From positions 1-64,000 of the forward strand of contig NZ_SWFP01000013.1 in assembly GCF_005869225.1 (NCBI RefSeq): 64,000 nucleotides of DNA, written 5' to 3'. Numbering within the stretch: the first letter of the stretch is position 1; every line of letters begins with the position of its first letter. The DNA comes from Dyadobacter bucti (GTDB lineage: Bacteria > Bacteroidota > Bacteroidia > Cytophagales > Spirosomataceae). The notes under the pieces are model-generated. The model did not search any database and was not told the origin of the DNA. It saw nothing but the letters and a program-made list of their open reading frames with translations. A program made the position numbers and the translations under genes. Below, piece after piece: positions 32,438-42,729 of the stretch.

Positions 32438-33478
32438 TTACAGATGGGTTACGCCTAATTCTTTCCGAACGGCAGGCGCCACTTTTGTTCCAAATAATTC
32501 TATTGCCCGAAGTACTTTCGCGTGCGGAATGTAACCTGTCACCAGCTGCGCAAGGAATCTTGTGTTCCCGAACAGCTCGTGCTGATGCAAGATTTTCTCC
32601 GTAACTTCTTCGACATTGCCCACCATGAGGGGGCCATAATTGCGGTTGTATTCAAACTTGGAGCGGTTAAGCGGTTCCCACCCGCGTTCGCGGCCCACCC
32701 GGTTCATGAGTATTTCGTAGGATGGATAGAACTCGTCGGCCGCCTGGTCGGAGTTGTCGGCAACGTAAAACTGGGAACTGACGGCCAGTTCTAGCTTTGA
32801 GGGATCATGGCCGGCTTTTTGTGCTGACTCCCGGTACAAATCCACAAACGGCACGAACTGGTCGGCACGGCCTCCAAGAATCGCCAGGGCCATAGGAAGG
32901 TTCATTCTCCCGGCGCGTACTGCCGATGCAGGTGTGCCTCCCACAGCCAGCCACACCGGGATGGACTCCTGGATCGGACGGGGATATATGCCTCTGCCAG
33001 GGATTGGTGCCCGGAATTTTCCATTCCAGGTAATAGTTTCGGATTGATTGATTTTAAGCAGCAGGTCGAGTTTTTCTGTGAACAGTGCGTCGTAATCGCT
33101 GAGATCGTAACCAAAAAGGGGGAAGGATTCAATAAAAGAACCGCGACCGGCCATGATTTCCGCACGTCCGTCCGAGAGGAGGTCCACAGTGGCAAAATTC
33201 TGAAAAACCCGCACCGGATCGGCTGAACTGAGAACGGTCACCGAGCTCGATAATCTTATGTTTTTGGTAACAGCCGCGGCGGCGGCCAGGATCACTTCCG
33301 GGGCAGATATGACAAAGTCGGGCCGGTGATGTTCGCCGAATGCATATACATCCAGGCCGACTTCATCTGCCAGTTTTACTTCTTCCAGCAATTCTTTCAT
33401 ACGCTGGCGGGCATTTACTGCCTTCCCCGGCAATCCGTCGGGCTGCACTTCTCCGAAGGTACTTATTCCTAACTCCAT
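32438..33478 (-). CDS. LLM-class flavin-dependent oxidoreductase
   Basis: A 346-residue luciferase-like TIM-barrel monooxygenase. Evidence: ELGISTFGEV at the start, DVYAFGEHHRPDFVISAPEVILAAAA (~residues 45-70), LSSSVTVLSSADPVRVFQNFATVDLLSDGRAEIMAGRG (~75-112), and IPVWLAVGGTPASAVRAGR (~175). It would use FMN/F420-type flavin to oxidise a small molecule; length and motifs fit the alkanal-monooxygenase-like LLM family. Nothing nearby tells the substrate. It is divergent from the SRPBCC gene 33698-34126. Confidence 0.88.
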   Translation of the reverse strand: MELGISTFGEVQPDGLPGKAVNARQRMKELLEEVKLADEVGLDVYAFGEHHRPDFVISAPEVILAAAAAVTKNIRLSSSVTVLSSADPVRVFQNFATVDLLSDGRAEIMAGRGSFIESFPLFGYDLSDYDALFTEKLDLLLKINQSETITWNGKFRAPIPGRGIYPRPIQESIPVWLAVGGTPASAVRAGRMNLPMALAILGGRADQFVPFVDLYRESAQKAGHDPSKLELAVSSQFYVADNSDQAADEFYPSYEILMNRVGRERGWEPLNRSKFEYNRNYGPLMVGNVEEVTEKILHQHELFGNTRFLAQLVTGYIPHAKVLRAIELFGTKVAPAVRKELGVTHL

Positions 33479-33697
33479 GCTATTTTATTTTGTATTCGAC
33501 TGATATAATTCTGGTAATTTATCTTTTAATACAATGGAAAACGGATAATAAATCCCGGAGACGGGCTGAAAAAGGTGTCCGTGACAGTATTGTCGCAATA
33601 CGCCTCCAACAATGTCGTATTCACCCATTCTCGCTTTTGAAGGCGCCACATAAATTTGCATCTAAGGTTGAATTAACAAATCACGAAAATAACGATC

Positions 33698-34126
33698 ATG
33701 GAAACATCAGAAAAAACAGCCATTACAGTAGAAACAACAGTGAATGCACCAGTAGAAAAGGTGTGGAAATGCTGGACTGAGCCGGACCACATCACCGGCT
33801 GGACCTTTGCGTCGGACGACTGGCATGCACCTTACGCAGATAACGATCTTCGTAAGGATGGTAAATTCAAGACAACCATGGCGGCAAAGGATGGCAGCTT
33901 CAGCTTTGATTTTGGGGGTACTTATACCGACGTAACGGAACACAGCCTGATCGCTTACACAATGGAAGACGGGCGGAAAGTGAAAGTCTCATTCTCCGGC
34001 GACGGGGACACCACAAAGGTGGTTGAAACTTTTGATCCGGAAAATACACATCCCGCTGATTTTCAGAAGGCAGGGTGGCAGGCTATTCTTGATAATTTTA
34101 AAAAATATACGGAAGCTGCTGCCTAG
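33698..34126 (+). CDS. SRPBCC / AHSA1-like domain protein
   Basis: A 142-residue helix-grip protein. ITVETTVNAPVEKVWKCWTEPDHITGW at the start and the end GWQAILDNFKKYTEA are diagnostic of the Aha1/START-like (SRPBCC) family, which binds hydrophobic ligands in a deep cavity. It is cytosolic. Members often occur as stand-alone proteins of unknown ligand. The ATG at 33698 has AACGATC just upstream rather than a strong Shine-Dalgarno, usual for Bacteroidota. Confidence 0.85.
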   Translation: METSEKTAITVETTVNAPVEKVWKCWTEPDHITGWTFASDDWHAPYADNDLRKDGKFKTTMAAKDGSFSFDFGGTYTDVTEHSLIAYTMEDGRKVKVSFSGDGDTTKVVETFDPENTHPADFQKAGWQAILDNFKKYTEAAA

Positions 34127-34340
34127 AAATATTTGCAGGGCTGGTTTAAAACCTGGAAGTTTAAATCGCACGAATGGTGTCCGATAGCGGACATTGTTTG
34201 TGTGATTTATCTTTTTTAATGTATTGTAAATTAGTGACATATAAGATTTTTTTCTTTTGGCAAACTATTTGAAGTCTACACGGAAATTCGCTTCGACAAT
34301 CGCATAAAATCATTAGTGGCACTCTAATAAGCTCTGATAT

Positions 34341-36737
34341 ATGTTAACTAATTATCTCAAAATCGCTTTCCGTAACCTTTTGAAAAATACAGGGTACTCA
34401 GCCATCAATATTGGTGGCCTGGCAGCGGGAATGGCTGTAACCATACTGATCGGTTTATGGATACTCGATGAATTTTCATACGACAAGTACCATAAAAATT
34501 ATGGCAGGATCGCGAAATTGATGCAAAGCGGAGAGTTTAACGGTGAAAAATTCAAGGGTGAATACATGCCTGCACCGATCGGCAATGAGCTGAAAACAAA
34601 CTTCGGGGCGGATTTCAAGTATGTTGTAATGTCGTCGTGGACCGGGGAGCATATCCTGGCCTATGGTGACAGAAAGTTTACAAAAAAAGGAAATTACCTG
34701 AGCGAGGAAGCGCCCGATATGCTGACGCTGAAAATGCTTCGTGGCACACGTGCCGGCCTGAAAGACCAATCGTCGATCATGTTGTCAGAATCTGTTGCAA
34801 AGGCATTGTTCGGACCTGAAAATCCGATGGACAAGATTGTCAGGATGGACAACCGTATGGATCTGAAAGTGACGGGAGTTTATGAAGATCTGCCTTACAA
34901 TACCGAGTTCAGGGACTTGACTTTTATTGCGCCCTGGAATTTGTATGTGGCTACTCAGAACTGGGTGAAAACTGCGCTGGACAATGTGGAGTGGAACAAT
35001 AATTCCTGGCAGACGCTGGTACAGATCAGCCCCAATTCGGATTTCGGTGTTGTTTCGGATAAAATAAAAAATATCAAGCTGGAACGTGCTCCTGAAACCG
35101 CTTTTTTTAAACCGGTTATGTTCCTGCATCCTATGGAACAATGGCATCTGTATTCAGGCTGGGACAAATCCGGAAACCTCGAAGGGCGTATTCAATATGT
35201 GTGGCTTTTCGGGATCATAGGTACGTTTGTGTTGCTTTTGGCTTCTATCAATTTCATGAATTTGAGTACCGCAAGATCGGAAAAGCGGGCGAGGGAAGTA
35301 GGTATACGCAAAGCGATTGGTTCGATGCGGACGCAACTCATAGGCCAGTTTCTGAGTGAATCGCTGATGGTGGTTGCGATGGCTTTTGCGGTATCACTTT
35401 TACTGGTGGTGCTGATGCTACCGGTTTTTAACGAAGTCGCCGACAAAAAAATGTCTTTCCCGTGGGCAAGTCCGGGTTTCTGGCTGCTCAGTGTAGGTTT
35501 TTGCGTGATAACGGGAGTGATCTCCGGCAGTTATCCTGCTTTGTATCTGTCGTCTTTTCAGCCGGTAAAAGTATTAAAAGGCACTTTCAATGTAGGCCGT
35601 TTTGCTGGTGTGCCGCGGAAGGTGCTGGTCGTGCTCCAGTTTACAGTTTCGGTGACGCTGATCATCGGTACAATCATTGTTTACAGGCAGATAGAGCATG
35701 CCAAAAACCGGCCGATCGGCTATGACCGCAACGGTCTCATAACGGTGAACATGAATACACCTGAGCTGTACGGCCACTACAATGCTTTGCGCGAAGAACT
35801 GCTGAAAAGCGGCGGCGCACTGGAAATGTCGACCTCGTCCACTCCCGCCACTGATTTGAATTCTACGAATGGCGGGTTCGACTGGGAGGGAAAAGCCCCC
35901 GATTTTAAAGAATCTTTCGGTACAATTGGTATGAGCCATGATTTCGGTAAAACGATTGGCTGGCAATTTGTAGGCGGACGGGATGTTTCAAGGCAGTTTA
36001 CGACGGATTCTCTGGGTATGGTGCTGAATGAATCGGCTCTGAGGTACATGGGAAAACACAAGCCGGAGGATATCATTGGCAAAACCGTGAAGTGGCATGA
36101 TGTACCGTATAATGTGGTCGGTGTGGTGAAGGACATGATCATGGATTCGCCTTTTAACCCTGTGTTTCCAACTGTTTTTATGGTCAATTACGGCTGGGCA
36201 AATGTGATCAATATCAAACTGAACCCGGCTTTGCCGGCGCGGGAATCTCTGGACAAGGTAGCAGCAGTTTTCAGAAGATTTAACCCCGGAAGCCCGTTCG
36301 ATTACAAGTTTTCGGATGAGCAGTATGCACGGAAATTTGCGACAGAAGAGCGCATTGCGAGACTGGCATCGGCATTTGCATTGCTGGCAATCCTGATCAG
36401 CTGCCTTGGACTGTTCGGACTTGCATCGTTTACTGCCGAGCAGCGTACCAAAGAGATCGGGATCCGCAAAGTGCTCGGTGCGTCGGTCGCTAATCTTTGG
36501 GCCTTGCTGTCCCGCGATTTCGTGTTGCTGGTAATGATATCCTGTGTTGTTTCCATACCAATCGCTTATCATTTCCTGAGCGGATGGTTGCAGAAATATG
36601 AATACCGTACAGAAATTTCCTGGTGGATATACGCATCTTCCATCGCCGGAGCTCTCTTAATTACTGTGTTGACAGTAAGTTATCAGGCCATTAGAGCTGC
36701 CTTACTGGATCCGGTAAAGAGTTTGAAGGTTGAATGA
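34341..36737 (+). CDS. MacB/FtsX-type ABC transporter permease
   Basis: A 798-residue double-FtsX permease of the type abundant in Cytophagales. It starts NYLKIAFRNLLKNTGYSAINIGGLAAGMAVTILIGLWI (first helix), then a periplasmic MacB-PCD domain to ~280. A first FtsX domain (FGIIGTFVLLLASINFMNLSTARSEKRAREVGIRKAIGS) covers ~285-420, a second periplasmic domain ~450-660, and a C-terminal FtsX domain (FTAEQRTKEIGIRKVLGAS) ~680-790. No ATPase gene adjoins, so the ATPase must be encoded elsewhere or shared. Likely role: lipoprotein or peptide export / antimicrobial-peptide sensing. Confidence 0.9.
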   Translation: MLTNYLKIAFRNLLKNTGYSAINIGGLAAGMAVTILIGLWILDEFSYDKYHKNYGRIAKLMQSGEFNGEKFKGEYMPAPIGNELKTNFGADFKYVVMSSWTGEHILAYGDRKFTKKGNYLSEEAPDMLTLKMLRGTRAGLKDQSSIMLSESVAKALFGPENPMDKIVRMDNRMDLKVTGVYEDLPYNTEFRDLTFIAPWNLYVATQNWVKTALDNVEWNNNSWQTLVQISPNSDFGVVSDKIKNIKLERAPETAFFKPVMFLHPMEQWHLYSGWDKSGNLEGRIQYVWLFGIIGTFVLLLASINFMNLSTARSEKRAREVGIRKAIGSMRTQLIGQFLSESLMVVAMAFAVSLLLVVLMLPVFNEVADKKMSFPWASPGFWLLSVGFCVITGVISGSYPALYLSSFQPVKVLKGTFNVGRFAGVPRKVLVVLQFTVSVTLIIGTIIVYRQIEHAKNRPIGYDRNGLITVNMNTPELYGHYNALREELLKSGGALEMSTSSTPATDLNSTNGGFDWEGKAPDFKESFGTIGMSHDFGKTIGWQFVGGRDVSRQFTTDSLGMVLNESALRYMGKHKPEDIIGKTVKWHDVPYNVVGVVKDMIMDSPFNPVFPTVFMVNYGWANVINIKLNPALPARESLDKVAAVFRRFNPGSPFDYKFSDEQYARKFATEERIARLASAFALLAILISCLGLFGLASFTAEQRTKEIGIRKVLGASVANLWALLSRDFVLLVMISCVVSIPIAYHFLSGWLQKYEYRTEISWWIYASSIAGALLITVLTVSYQAIRAALLDPVKSLKVE

Positions 36738-36831
36738 ATGAATTGGGGAGGAAGGAGGAAGGGGAGGATGGAGAAAATTGCTTTCTCCCTTTTCTCCGTT
36801 TCGTCCCCTTTCGTCCGCTTTATCCTTTCTC

Positions 36832-39189
36832 CTAATTAAGATCCTCTGCCTTCAGAGTCTTAGCCTGCCCTTTTACCAGTGAGACTTTGGTTATTTTGGA
36901 GCCGTATTGGATGGTCTTTTCCTGGGTCGTTTGGGATAAAAGCGTTACCGTACTGAGTTTTCCGGCTTCCCAGGTTTCGTCTACGGTTACATTTCCTCTG
37001 GCTTTAAGACCCTTAACCTGTCCTGTCGGCCAGGCTTCCGGTAATGCAGGAAGCAGTTCTATAACGCCGGTTTGTGACTGCAGGAGCATTTCGGCTACGC
37101 CGGCAGTGGAGCCCATGTTACCATCCAGCTGAAATGGGGGGTGTGCGCACAGCAGGTTGGCATAAGAACCGCCGCCGTCGGACATATTTGTGCCCTTGTT
37201 GCTTACCGGCCGCATTACACTTTTAAAGAGCTTATGCGCCCTGTTTCCATCCTGCAACCGCGCCCAGAAATTAACTTTCCACGCCAGCGACCAACCGGTA
37301 CCATCATCGCCACGCGCATTCAGACTGACTTTTGCAGCTTGTGCTTCGGTTGGTGTTTGAGTTAGTGAAATCTGTTTTCCCGGATGTAGTGCAAAAAGGT
37401 GCGAAACGTGACGATGTTTGTTTGTTGAATCGTCCACGTCTTCCCGCCATTCCTGGAGTTGCTTCCATTTTCCGATCTGGAGCGGTAAAATTTTATCCCG
37501 GATAGTTTTTGCTTTTTGGGCAAAATCGGCGTCCGTGCCGAGCACTGCGGCTGCATCAATGGTGTTGGTCAGTATATCCCAGGCGATTTCGTGGTCCATG
37601 GTTGCGCCTGTAGATATGCCGCCTTGCTCGGGAGAGTACGAGGGGGCGGACACCAGGTTTCCTTTGCCGTCGTCGGTCAGGTAATCCATCCAGAACAGGG
37701 ATGCTTCTTTCATGATAGGGTAGGCGGTGTTTTTAAGATAAGTTTTGTCGCCCGTGAAAGCATAATGTTCCCACAAATGCTGCGACAACCAGGCAGCTCC
37801 TCCTGGAAAAAATCCCCAGGGGAAATCCCAGCCCGGAGCGGTATAACCGTAGGCGTTCAGCATAGTATTGACGATCCATCCTCTGGTATCGAAAAACTCT
37901 TTTGCCGCAAGCTTGCCGGGCTCTACAATAGATTTTGTAAAATCAATCAGCGGCAGGTGACATTCCGAAAGGTTGGTTACCTCAGCTGGCCAGTAGAGCA
38001 TTTGCACGTTAATGTTGGTGTGATAATCGTTCGCCCACGGCGGGTTGGTGCTGTCGTTCCATTTTCCCTGCAAGCTCATGGGCATTGTGCCGGGTCGCGT
38101 CGAAGATATCATCAGATAACGCCCGTACTGGAAATACAACTCTTCCAGGCCCGAGTCAGCCTGCCCGGCATAGTAAGCCTTTTGCCTTTGGTCTGTCGGA
38201 ATGCTTTTTAGCGCGGGTTTTCCAAGGCTCAGTGATACCCGGTTAAAGAGATTATGGTAATCTTTTTGTTGCTCGGCCAGCAGCTTTTCGAAAGTTTTGC
38301 CCGCCGCCGCGGCCATGACGGTTTTGTTGGCTTTTTTGTAATCGTTCCCCTTGTAAGCTGGAAATTGCATCAGGTAATCGGTTGCAATGGTGTGTATTAA
38401 CGTCACTTTTTTGGCACCGGTTATGGTTAGTATCCCGTCATTAAAACCAGGTTTCCCATCGGTATCAATTCGATAAGTTGTTTCAAATTCCTGATGATTG
38501 TCTTTCAGGCTTCCTCCGAAGGTGTACTGATTTTTTGTAAACTGCTCATAATCTTTTTGATGCGGAGAAACAAAACGGATCGTATAAGTTTCCGGGGCGG
38601 TCGATGTGAATTTGTACACCATCACTTTGGACGGATAATTGCCAAAGAATGTCCTCGTAAACTTTCCGGTACCGGCCTCATAGGTAACTTTTCCGACAGC
38701 ATCCGATATGTTCAGTTCCCGGTGGAATTTTTTGATGGGGCCTGTGTGGGACACTTTTACAAATAAATCTCCCGCGGTTTGTTGTGCCCCAAAATCGCTG
38801 CTGGGTGTATTCTCCTTTTTTTCATGAATAGCCCCGGTCATTTCCTTGTTGGCCAGTTTGTGCGCTTCCTCCGTTTTACCGGCCGCCAGCAGCTCTCTGA
38901 CTTTCGGAAGGTATTGATATGCCCCTTCTTTGATACCAAAATTATATTCGGCGTTCGCATTTTTTCCGCCTGCCCACAAGCTTCCTTCCGAAAATTGTAT
39001 GCGTTCTTCGTCAGGATCGCCGAAGAACATGGCGCCAATGTGACCGTTTCCTATGGGGAGCGCCTCGGTCATCCAGTCCTTTGCCGGAGAATTATACCAA
39101 AGTCTTAGCGGTTCTTTCTGAGCCAGAACCCGATCGGTCAGGGAAAGTAGACATAGTACTGTGAAAAGTCTTGTCAAGCAAATGTTCAT
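36832..39189 (-). CDS. GH95 family alpha-L-fucosidase
   Basis: A 785-residue secreted glycosidase. Signal peptide ends at DRVLAQ; the N-terminal beta domain has WMTEALPIGNGHIGAMFFG and ERIQFSEGSLWAGG; the (alpha/alpha)6 catalytic barrel has LQGKWNDSTNPPWANDYHTNINVQMLYWPAE (~residue 385, carrying the Asn residues that activate water) and HRHVSHLFALHPG (~620); FQLDGNMGSTAGVAEMLLQS near 700 holds a conserved Asp. These are GH95 hallmarks (1,2-alpha-L-fucosidases, some alpha-L-galactosidases). The frame extends to 39279, but the ATG at 39187-39189 begins the signal peptide. It lies 87 bp downstream of the GH110-like gene. Confidence 0.9.
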   Translation of the reverse strand: MNICLTRLFTVLCLLSLTDRVLAQKEPLRLWYNSPAKDWMTEALPIGNGHIGAMFFGDPDEERIQFSEGSLWAGGKNANAEYNFGIKEGAYQYLPKVRELLAAGKTEEAHKLANKEMTGAIHEKKENTPSSDFGAQQTAGDLFVKVSHTGPIKKFHRELNISDAVGKVTYEAGTGKFTRTFFGNYPSKVMVYKFTSTAPETYTIRFVSPHQKDYEQFTKNQYTFGGSLKDNHQEFETTYRIDTDGKPGFNDGILTITGAKKVTLIHTIATDYLMQFPAYKGNDYKKANKTVMAAAAGKTFEKLLAEQQKDYHNLFNRVSLSLGKPALKSIPTDQRQKAYYAGQADSGLEELYFQYGRYLMISSTRPGTMPMSLQGKWNDSTNPPWANDYHTNINVQMLYWPAEVTNLSECHLPLIDFTKSIVEPGKLAAKEFFDTRGWIVNTMLNAYGYTAPGWDFPWGFFPGGAAWLSQHLWEHYAFTGDKTYLKNTAYPIMKEASLFWMDYLTDDGKGNLVSAPSYSPEQGGISTGATMDHEIAWDILTNTIDAAAVLGTDADFAQKAKTIRDKILPLQIGKWKQLQEWREDVDDSTNKHRHVSHLFALHPGKQISLTQTPTEAQAAKVSLNARGDDGTGWSLAWKVNFWARLQDGNRAHKLFKSVMRPVSNKGTNMSDGGGSYANLLCAHPPFQLDGNMGSTAGVAEMLLQSQTGVIELLPALPEAWPTGQVKGLKARGNVTVDETWEAGKLSTVTLLSQTTQEKTIQYGSKITKVSLVKGQAKTLKAEDLN

Positions 39190-39275
39190 AATGCAGGTTT
39201 TGTATATAAAAGTCAAAATTATGCGCCCGATCCGGATAAAAAAAATTCGTGAAAATCCGTGCATCCGTGGGAGCA

Positions 39276-41117
39276 TCACTCCAAAATAATCTTGTCTGGG
39301 CCACTAAGTTTAAAGTCACTCTTCCGCATATTCTCCAGGCGAACGTTTTTGCCAAGTACATCTCCCTCCAGTTTGGTTCCTGAGATCTGAACGTCGGAGC
39401 AGCCGTTGAGATAAAACATCCCTTTATTTTCCGACTGAGGGGCCAGATCATGCGTGCGGACAATCGTATTATTATTGAAAATCAACCCCTGCGTGCTTTT
39501 TGCATACAAAACAGGATAGTCAAAAGTTTTGAAGACATTGTTTTCAATTCTAATATTGAAATGGACCGGCTTTTTTACATCTGCTATCTTGTTCGACGGA
39601 TGTATGGCAATGATCGTATTGCCTGGCCCGCCCTGGTAGGCACAATCCACAAACTCATTGTTTCGGATGGTCACATCGCGCACGGGCCCGGATTCGTACC
39701 AGCCTTCGGCATCGGCTTCGATCAGGATCGCGCTCATGCCCGTCCGGAAAAATGTGTTGTTTTCCACGATCGCTTTTCTGGGTGTCGTAAGCAAAACGCC
39801 ACGGGTGTTGGTACGGGTAAAATGATTGCCCCGGATCAGCACTTCCGGTGTCCAGGTCATATTTTCAACGCAGTCGTGCGCTTCCAAGCCGTCGGGAACG
39901 TTGTTTTCAAATGTTACCGCAATTTCCCTGTCGCTAAGTCTCTCTACCGATTTTACCCGGCCTTTTTCAAACCGGATCATTGACGCCGCGTGAACAAAAG
40001 CCACAGTATCTCCGGGGAAAAATGCATTGAAACCATAGCTCTGGCCGTGCATAAACCGCAACTTTAACTTGTTGTTACTTAATTTCTCAGTCATGCGCAA
40101 ATTGGTCCCGTGTACGTTGATGGGATCATCGTGCGCACCTGAAAACCGGCAATTTTCAATAGTGACTTTCCCGCGGCAACCTGAAAAATGCATAAAATCA
40201 GCCGAGGACGCTACTATCCGTTTGGAGTCGGGCCTGGGCGCACATGTAACCCGGCGCATGGTGATGTTTTCGGTGTACTGGCTCACGATACCGAGCCCAT
40301 GCATGTAGTGCATCCCTACATTTTCCAGATTGACATTTTTACTTTCAAGAATGAACATCCCGACCTGATCGCGAATGATGTCGCGAACAGTGAGGACATT
40401 GCCGGGTTTGGTTTTGAATGATTCGGGGGTGTCAAAATGGATCAGGTTGGGGCGGATTTCAGTTGCTTTGCTTTTATTAAAAGTGCCCCAGTCAGCGTAA
40501 CGCATGGTTTTTAGCGTAGTGTCAAATTCAACGGCATGGAAATGGCTGGTTTTCCACCCTTCGCCATGCCATATCAGTTTGCCGTCAACAACCGAGTATC
40601 TGGAATCGGGATGGATCTCAATGTCTGTTCCTTCCTGACTTTTTACATAACGCATTTCCGACATGGTAGGACGTTCGAAATCCACCTCAATGTTTTGCAG
40701 CGTCACATTTTCACAATGATCCAGGACAACCGTCGTCATTTTTCCATGAAAAACAAAGAGGGAACCATTTCCGTCAACTGACAGGTTTCTGGCATTTTTA
40801 AACAGCATACCGATGGTTTTCACCTTGGAAGAATCCTCCTGCTCGGTAGAAGTATTGGAAACGAAGTACTTTGCACGGGTTGCGCCTTCCGGCCAGAAAT
40901 CGTAACGTCCTTTGGGGAAAACGAGTCTTGGCTGGTTATGCTTTAAGGCGTAATCAATAACATTTTGAATTCCTAGGGTTACATTTTCATAAGTATCGGG
41001 CATGATACCAAAATCTGCCACAGAAACGGTCTGGCTCTGAGCCGACTTTACTGAAATCAATGTTACTGCAATCAGACCTGTTAACTGCAGCAATTTATTC
41101 TTAAATAGCATAAACAT
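39276..41117 (-). CDS. GH110-like alpha-1,3-galactosidase (beta-helix)
   Basis: A ~613-residue secreted right-handed beta-helix protein (signal QLTGLIAVTLISVKSAQS). Its early PKGRYDFWPEGATRAKYFVSNTS is a strong GH110 hallmark. The catalytic region shows ASSADFMHFSGCRGKVTIENC followed by GAHDDPINVHGT (~residue 325), with the Asp-Asp pair that serves as catalytic acids in GH110. GH110 enzymes cleave terminal alpha-1,3-galactose, as in blood-group B. With the neighbouring GH95 fucosidase, the target glycan would carry both fucose and alpha-galactose. Start: TTG at 41129 or ATG 41117/41111; I chose 41117. Confidence 0.8.
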   Translation of the reverse strand: MFMLFKNKLLQLTGLIAVTLISVKSAQSQTVSVADFGIMPDTYENVTLGIQNVIDYALKHNQPRLVFPKGRYDFWPEGATRAKYFVSNTSTEQEDSSKVKTIGMLFKNARNLSVDGNGSLFVFHGKMTTVVLDHCENVTLQNIEVDFERPTMSEMRYVKSQEGTDIEIHPDSRYSVVDGKLIWHGEGWKTSHFHAVEFDTTLKTMRYADWGTFNKSKATEIRPNLIHFDTPESFKTKPGNVLTVRDIIRDQVGMFILESKNVNLENVGMHYMHGLGIVSQYTENITMRRVTCAPRPDSKRIVASSADFMHFSGCRGKVTIENCRFSGAHDDPINVHGTNLRMTEKLSNNKLKLRFMHGQSYGFNAFFPGDTVAFVHAASMIRFEKGRVKSVERLSDREIAVTFENNVPDGLEAHDCVENMTWTPEVLIRGNHFTRTNTRGVLLTTPRKAIVENNTFFRTGMSAILIEADAEGWYESGPVRDVTIRNNEFVDCAYQGGPGNTIIAIHPSNKIADVKKPVHFNIRIENNVFKTFDYPVLYAKSTQGLIFNNNTIVRTHDLAPQSENKGMFYLNGCSDVQISGTKLEGDVLGKNVRLENMRKSDFKLSGPDKIILE

Positions 41118-41259
41118 TTGGGATGTCAATTATTCCCGGAAATAAACGAAAATCCGGCATAGCTGGGGCGGATTTCATCTATTTATTTTAATCCGGCCGT
41201 TTGATTTTTGCGGCTCGCTGGAGAAGTATTTTCGATGTATTTTTGAGATTGGACGCAAA

Positions 41260-41296
41260 AAAAGCGGAACAGGCCTGATATAAGCTGTTCCGCTTT
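41260..41296. terminator. Bidirectional terminator hairpin
   Basis: Stem AAGCGGAACAG (41262-41272) and CTGTTCCGCTT (41285-41295) flanked by A and T runs. It ends the small two-gene unit 41318-42053 before the GH110-like gene. Confidence 0.75.
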
Positions 41297-41317
41297 GGTG
41301 AACGAAGTGTCCGTTTG

Positions 41318-41719
41318 TTACAATGTATCGGCGGAGCGTGTTTTCCGCGCAGAATCTTTTACATCCTCTATTTTATGGCACAGCAGCCACTTTTTGAAAT
41401 CCCGGGTGTTGGACGGCTCGAAATGGATGACACTCCCGTCTTTCAGTAAAATCGTAAAGAGCTTGTCGGCTTGCAAAAATCGTATTAATTCCGGAGAGGG
41501 ATGACGGAATTCAGGAAAGAAATGGCTTGAAGCATCCTTATTCATATTCAAAGCTAATGTTAAGAAATGAAGGGGTTTACTCAAAAACTTTTGTAATCCG
41601 GATTCCGGATTGGTCAAACTATAAAAGCCAACTCTTTTTAGATTAGGCCGGACTAAGCTTTTCATTTCAATTCTTTCTCCAATGTTTTTATCCTGTTCAA
41701 AACTTTCACTAAGCCACAT
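41318..41719 (-). CDS. Hypothetical protein, second gene of a small pair
   Basis: About 133 residues when started at the ATG 41719, which overlaps the stop of the upstream gene by 11 bp (translational coupling). The C-terminal half is well structured (RHPSPELIRFLQADKLFTIL, then KDGSVIHFEPSNTRDFKKWL), and the first half is basic. No signal, membrane segment or known domain was recognised. The frame is open to 41809, but that part lies inside the partner gene. The pair is flanked by a terminator and may be a toxin/antidote or regulator pair; this is speculation. Confidence 0.5.
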   Translation of the reverse strand: MWLSESFEQDKNIGERIEMKSLVRPNLKRVGFYSLTNPESGLQKFLSKPLHFLTLALNMNKDASSHFFPEFRHPSPELIRFLQADKLFTILLKDGSVIHFEPSNTRDFKKWLLCHKIEDVKDSARKTRSADTL

Positions 41720-42053
41720 CGAATTGGGAAAATTCCTGCTTAACTTTTTCGTGAAGTTTAAAAATCCGGTTGGACACCGCAAGGCACTCCTGTTCAGACA
41801 TCTGATCAATTGTATTTACCGCTGCGCTTCTGATTATTTGTCCGTCTTCGTCAAGCCTCGGGCCTTTTTTAACAACAAGCTCACAGATACTGTCCCATTC
41901 CTCTGAGAGATCTATTGAAAAATATTTTGACGGAATTACCTGAAAATAACTGGCTTGTGATTTAAGATATTGCTTGCAAAGTGCCAGGTTTGTCGTCAGG
42001 CTATTGGTAAATTTGGACAGTTCGATGTAGACAAAAATGTTTGACTTTTTCAT
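41709..42053 (-). CDS. Hypothetical protein, first gene of a small pair
   Basis: A 114-residue cytosolic protein, basic at the start (MKKSNIFVYIELSKFTNSLT) and acidic/helical later (DEDGQIIRSAAVNTIDQMSE, then RIFKLHEKVKQEF). No known family recognised. It starts with a clean ATG after ~680 bp of noncoding DNA and is coupled to 41318-41719. Confidence 0.5.
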   Translation of the reverse strand: MKKSNIFVYIELSKFTNSLTTNLALCKQYLKSQASYFQVIPSKYFSIDLSEEWDSICELVVKKGPRLDEDGQIIRSAAVNTIDQMSEQECLAVSNRIFKLHEKVKQEFSQFDVA

Positions 42054-42729
42054 AAATAATAAAGTTGAGAAATAAGGAAATTAGCTTTTGGTAAACTGCT
42101 TTTTTTATAACGTTTGACAGTATACGATCCTAGGTTTATCAATAGAAAAAGAAACAATTATTACAATTCTTCTCAATTGTTTAAGCCTGCATCATCACTA
42201 TGAAACTATCGGGCACGGGCTTCATTCTGCCCTTGCTGTTCATAGCATAGTGCAACTGTTACTATTGAGGGTTCTATTTTATAACACTGATGAGAGTTCA
42301 GCCATACAACTGCATTCCAATTCATCCCGGTTTTTCGTCTCTAATTCCTATTTATCAAAGGAATTAAAACTGTTCCCCGGAAAATCAGCGGACTCCACCC
42401 GTATAACTTTTTGTTAAAAATCGTCAAAAAACGCCGGTTTTTTGAGGCTGCTCATGCAAAACGGACAAATTCAATAATAAGACGGGCAAAATTCCTCTTA
42501 TGCCGGGCAGGTGATTTTGCGATTTTTGTCTTATATAACTGGCAGTTTAATCATATTTTTTTCTCTTTGTGAGAAAAAACAATTACGGCATCAGGCAATA
42601 TTCCCCACCTGCTGTGAATTGTTCCCCAAATTGTGGAGATCAAAATCAGGTATGACCTGTGGCGGCGTTTGCCACTGCTACACGAACGGAATATCGAATA
42701 CGCGAATTAGTTCACATCATTTTACAGGC
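42054..42729. other. Long intergenic region
   Basis: About 680 bp between the small gene pair and the ASPIC lipoprotein stop. Frames are short and stop-ridden. No repeat, RNA or relic was identified. Confidence 0.4.
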
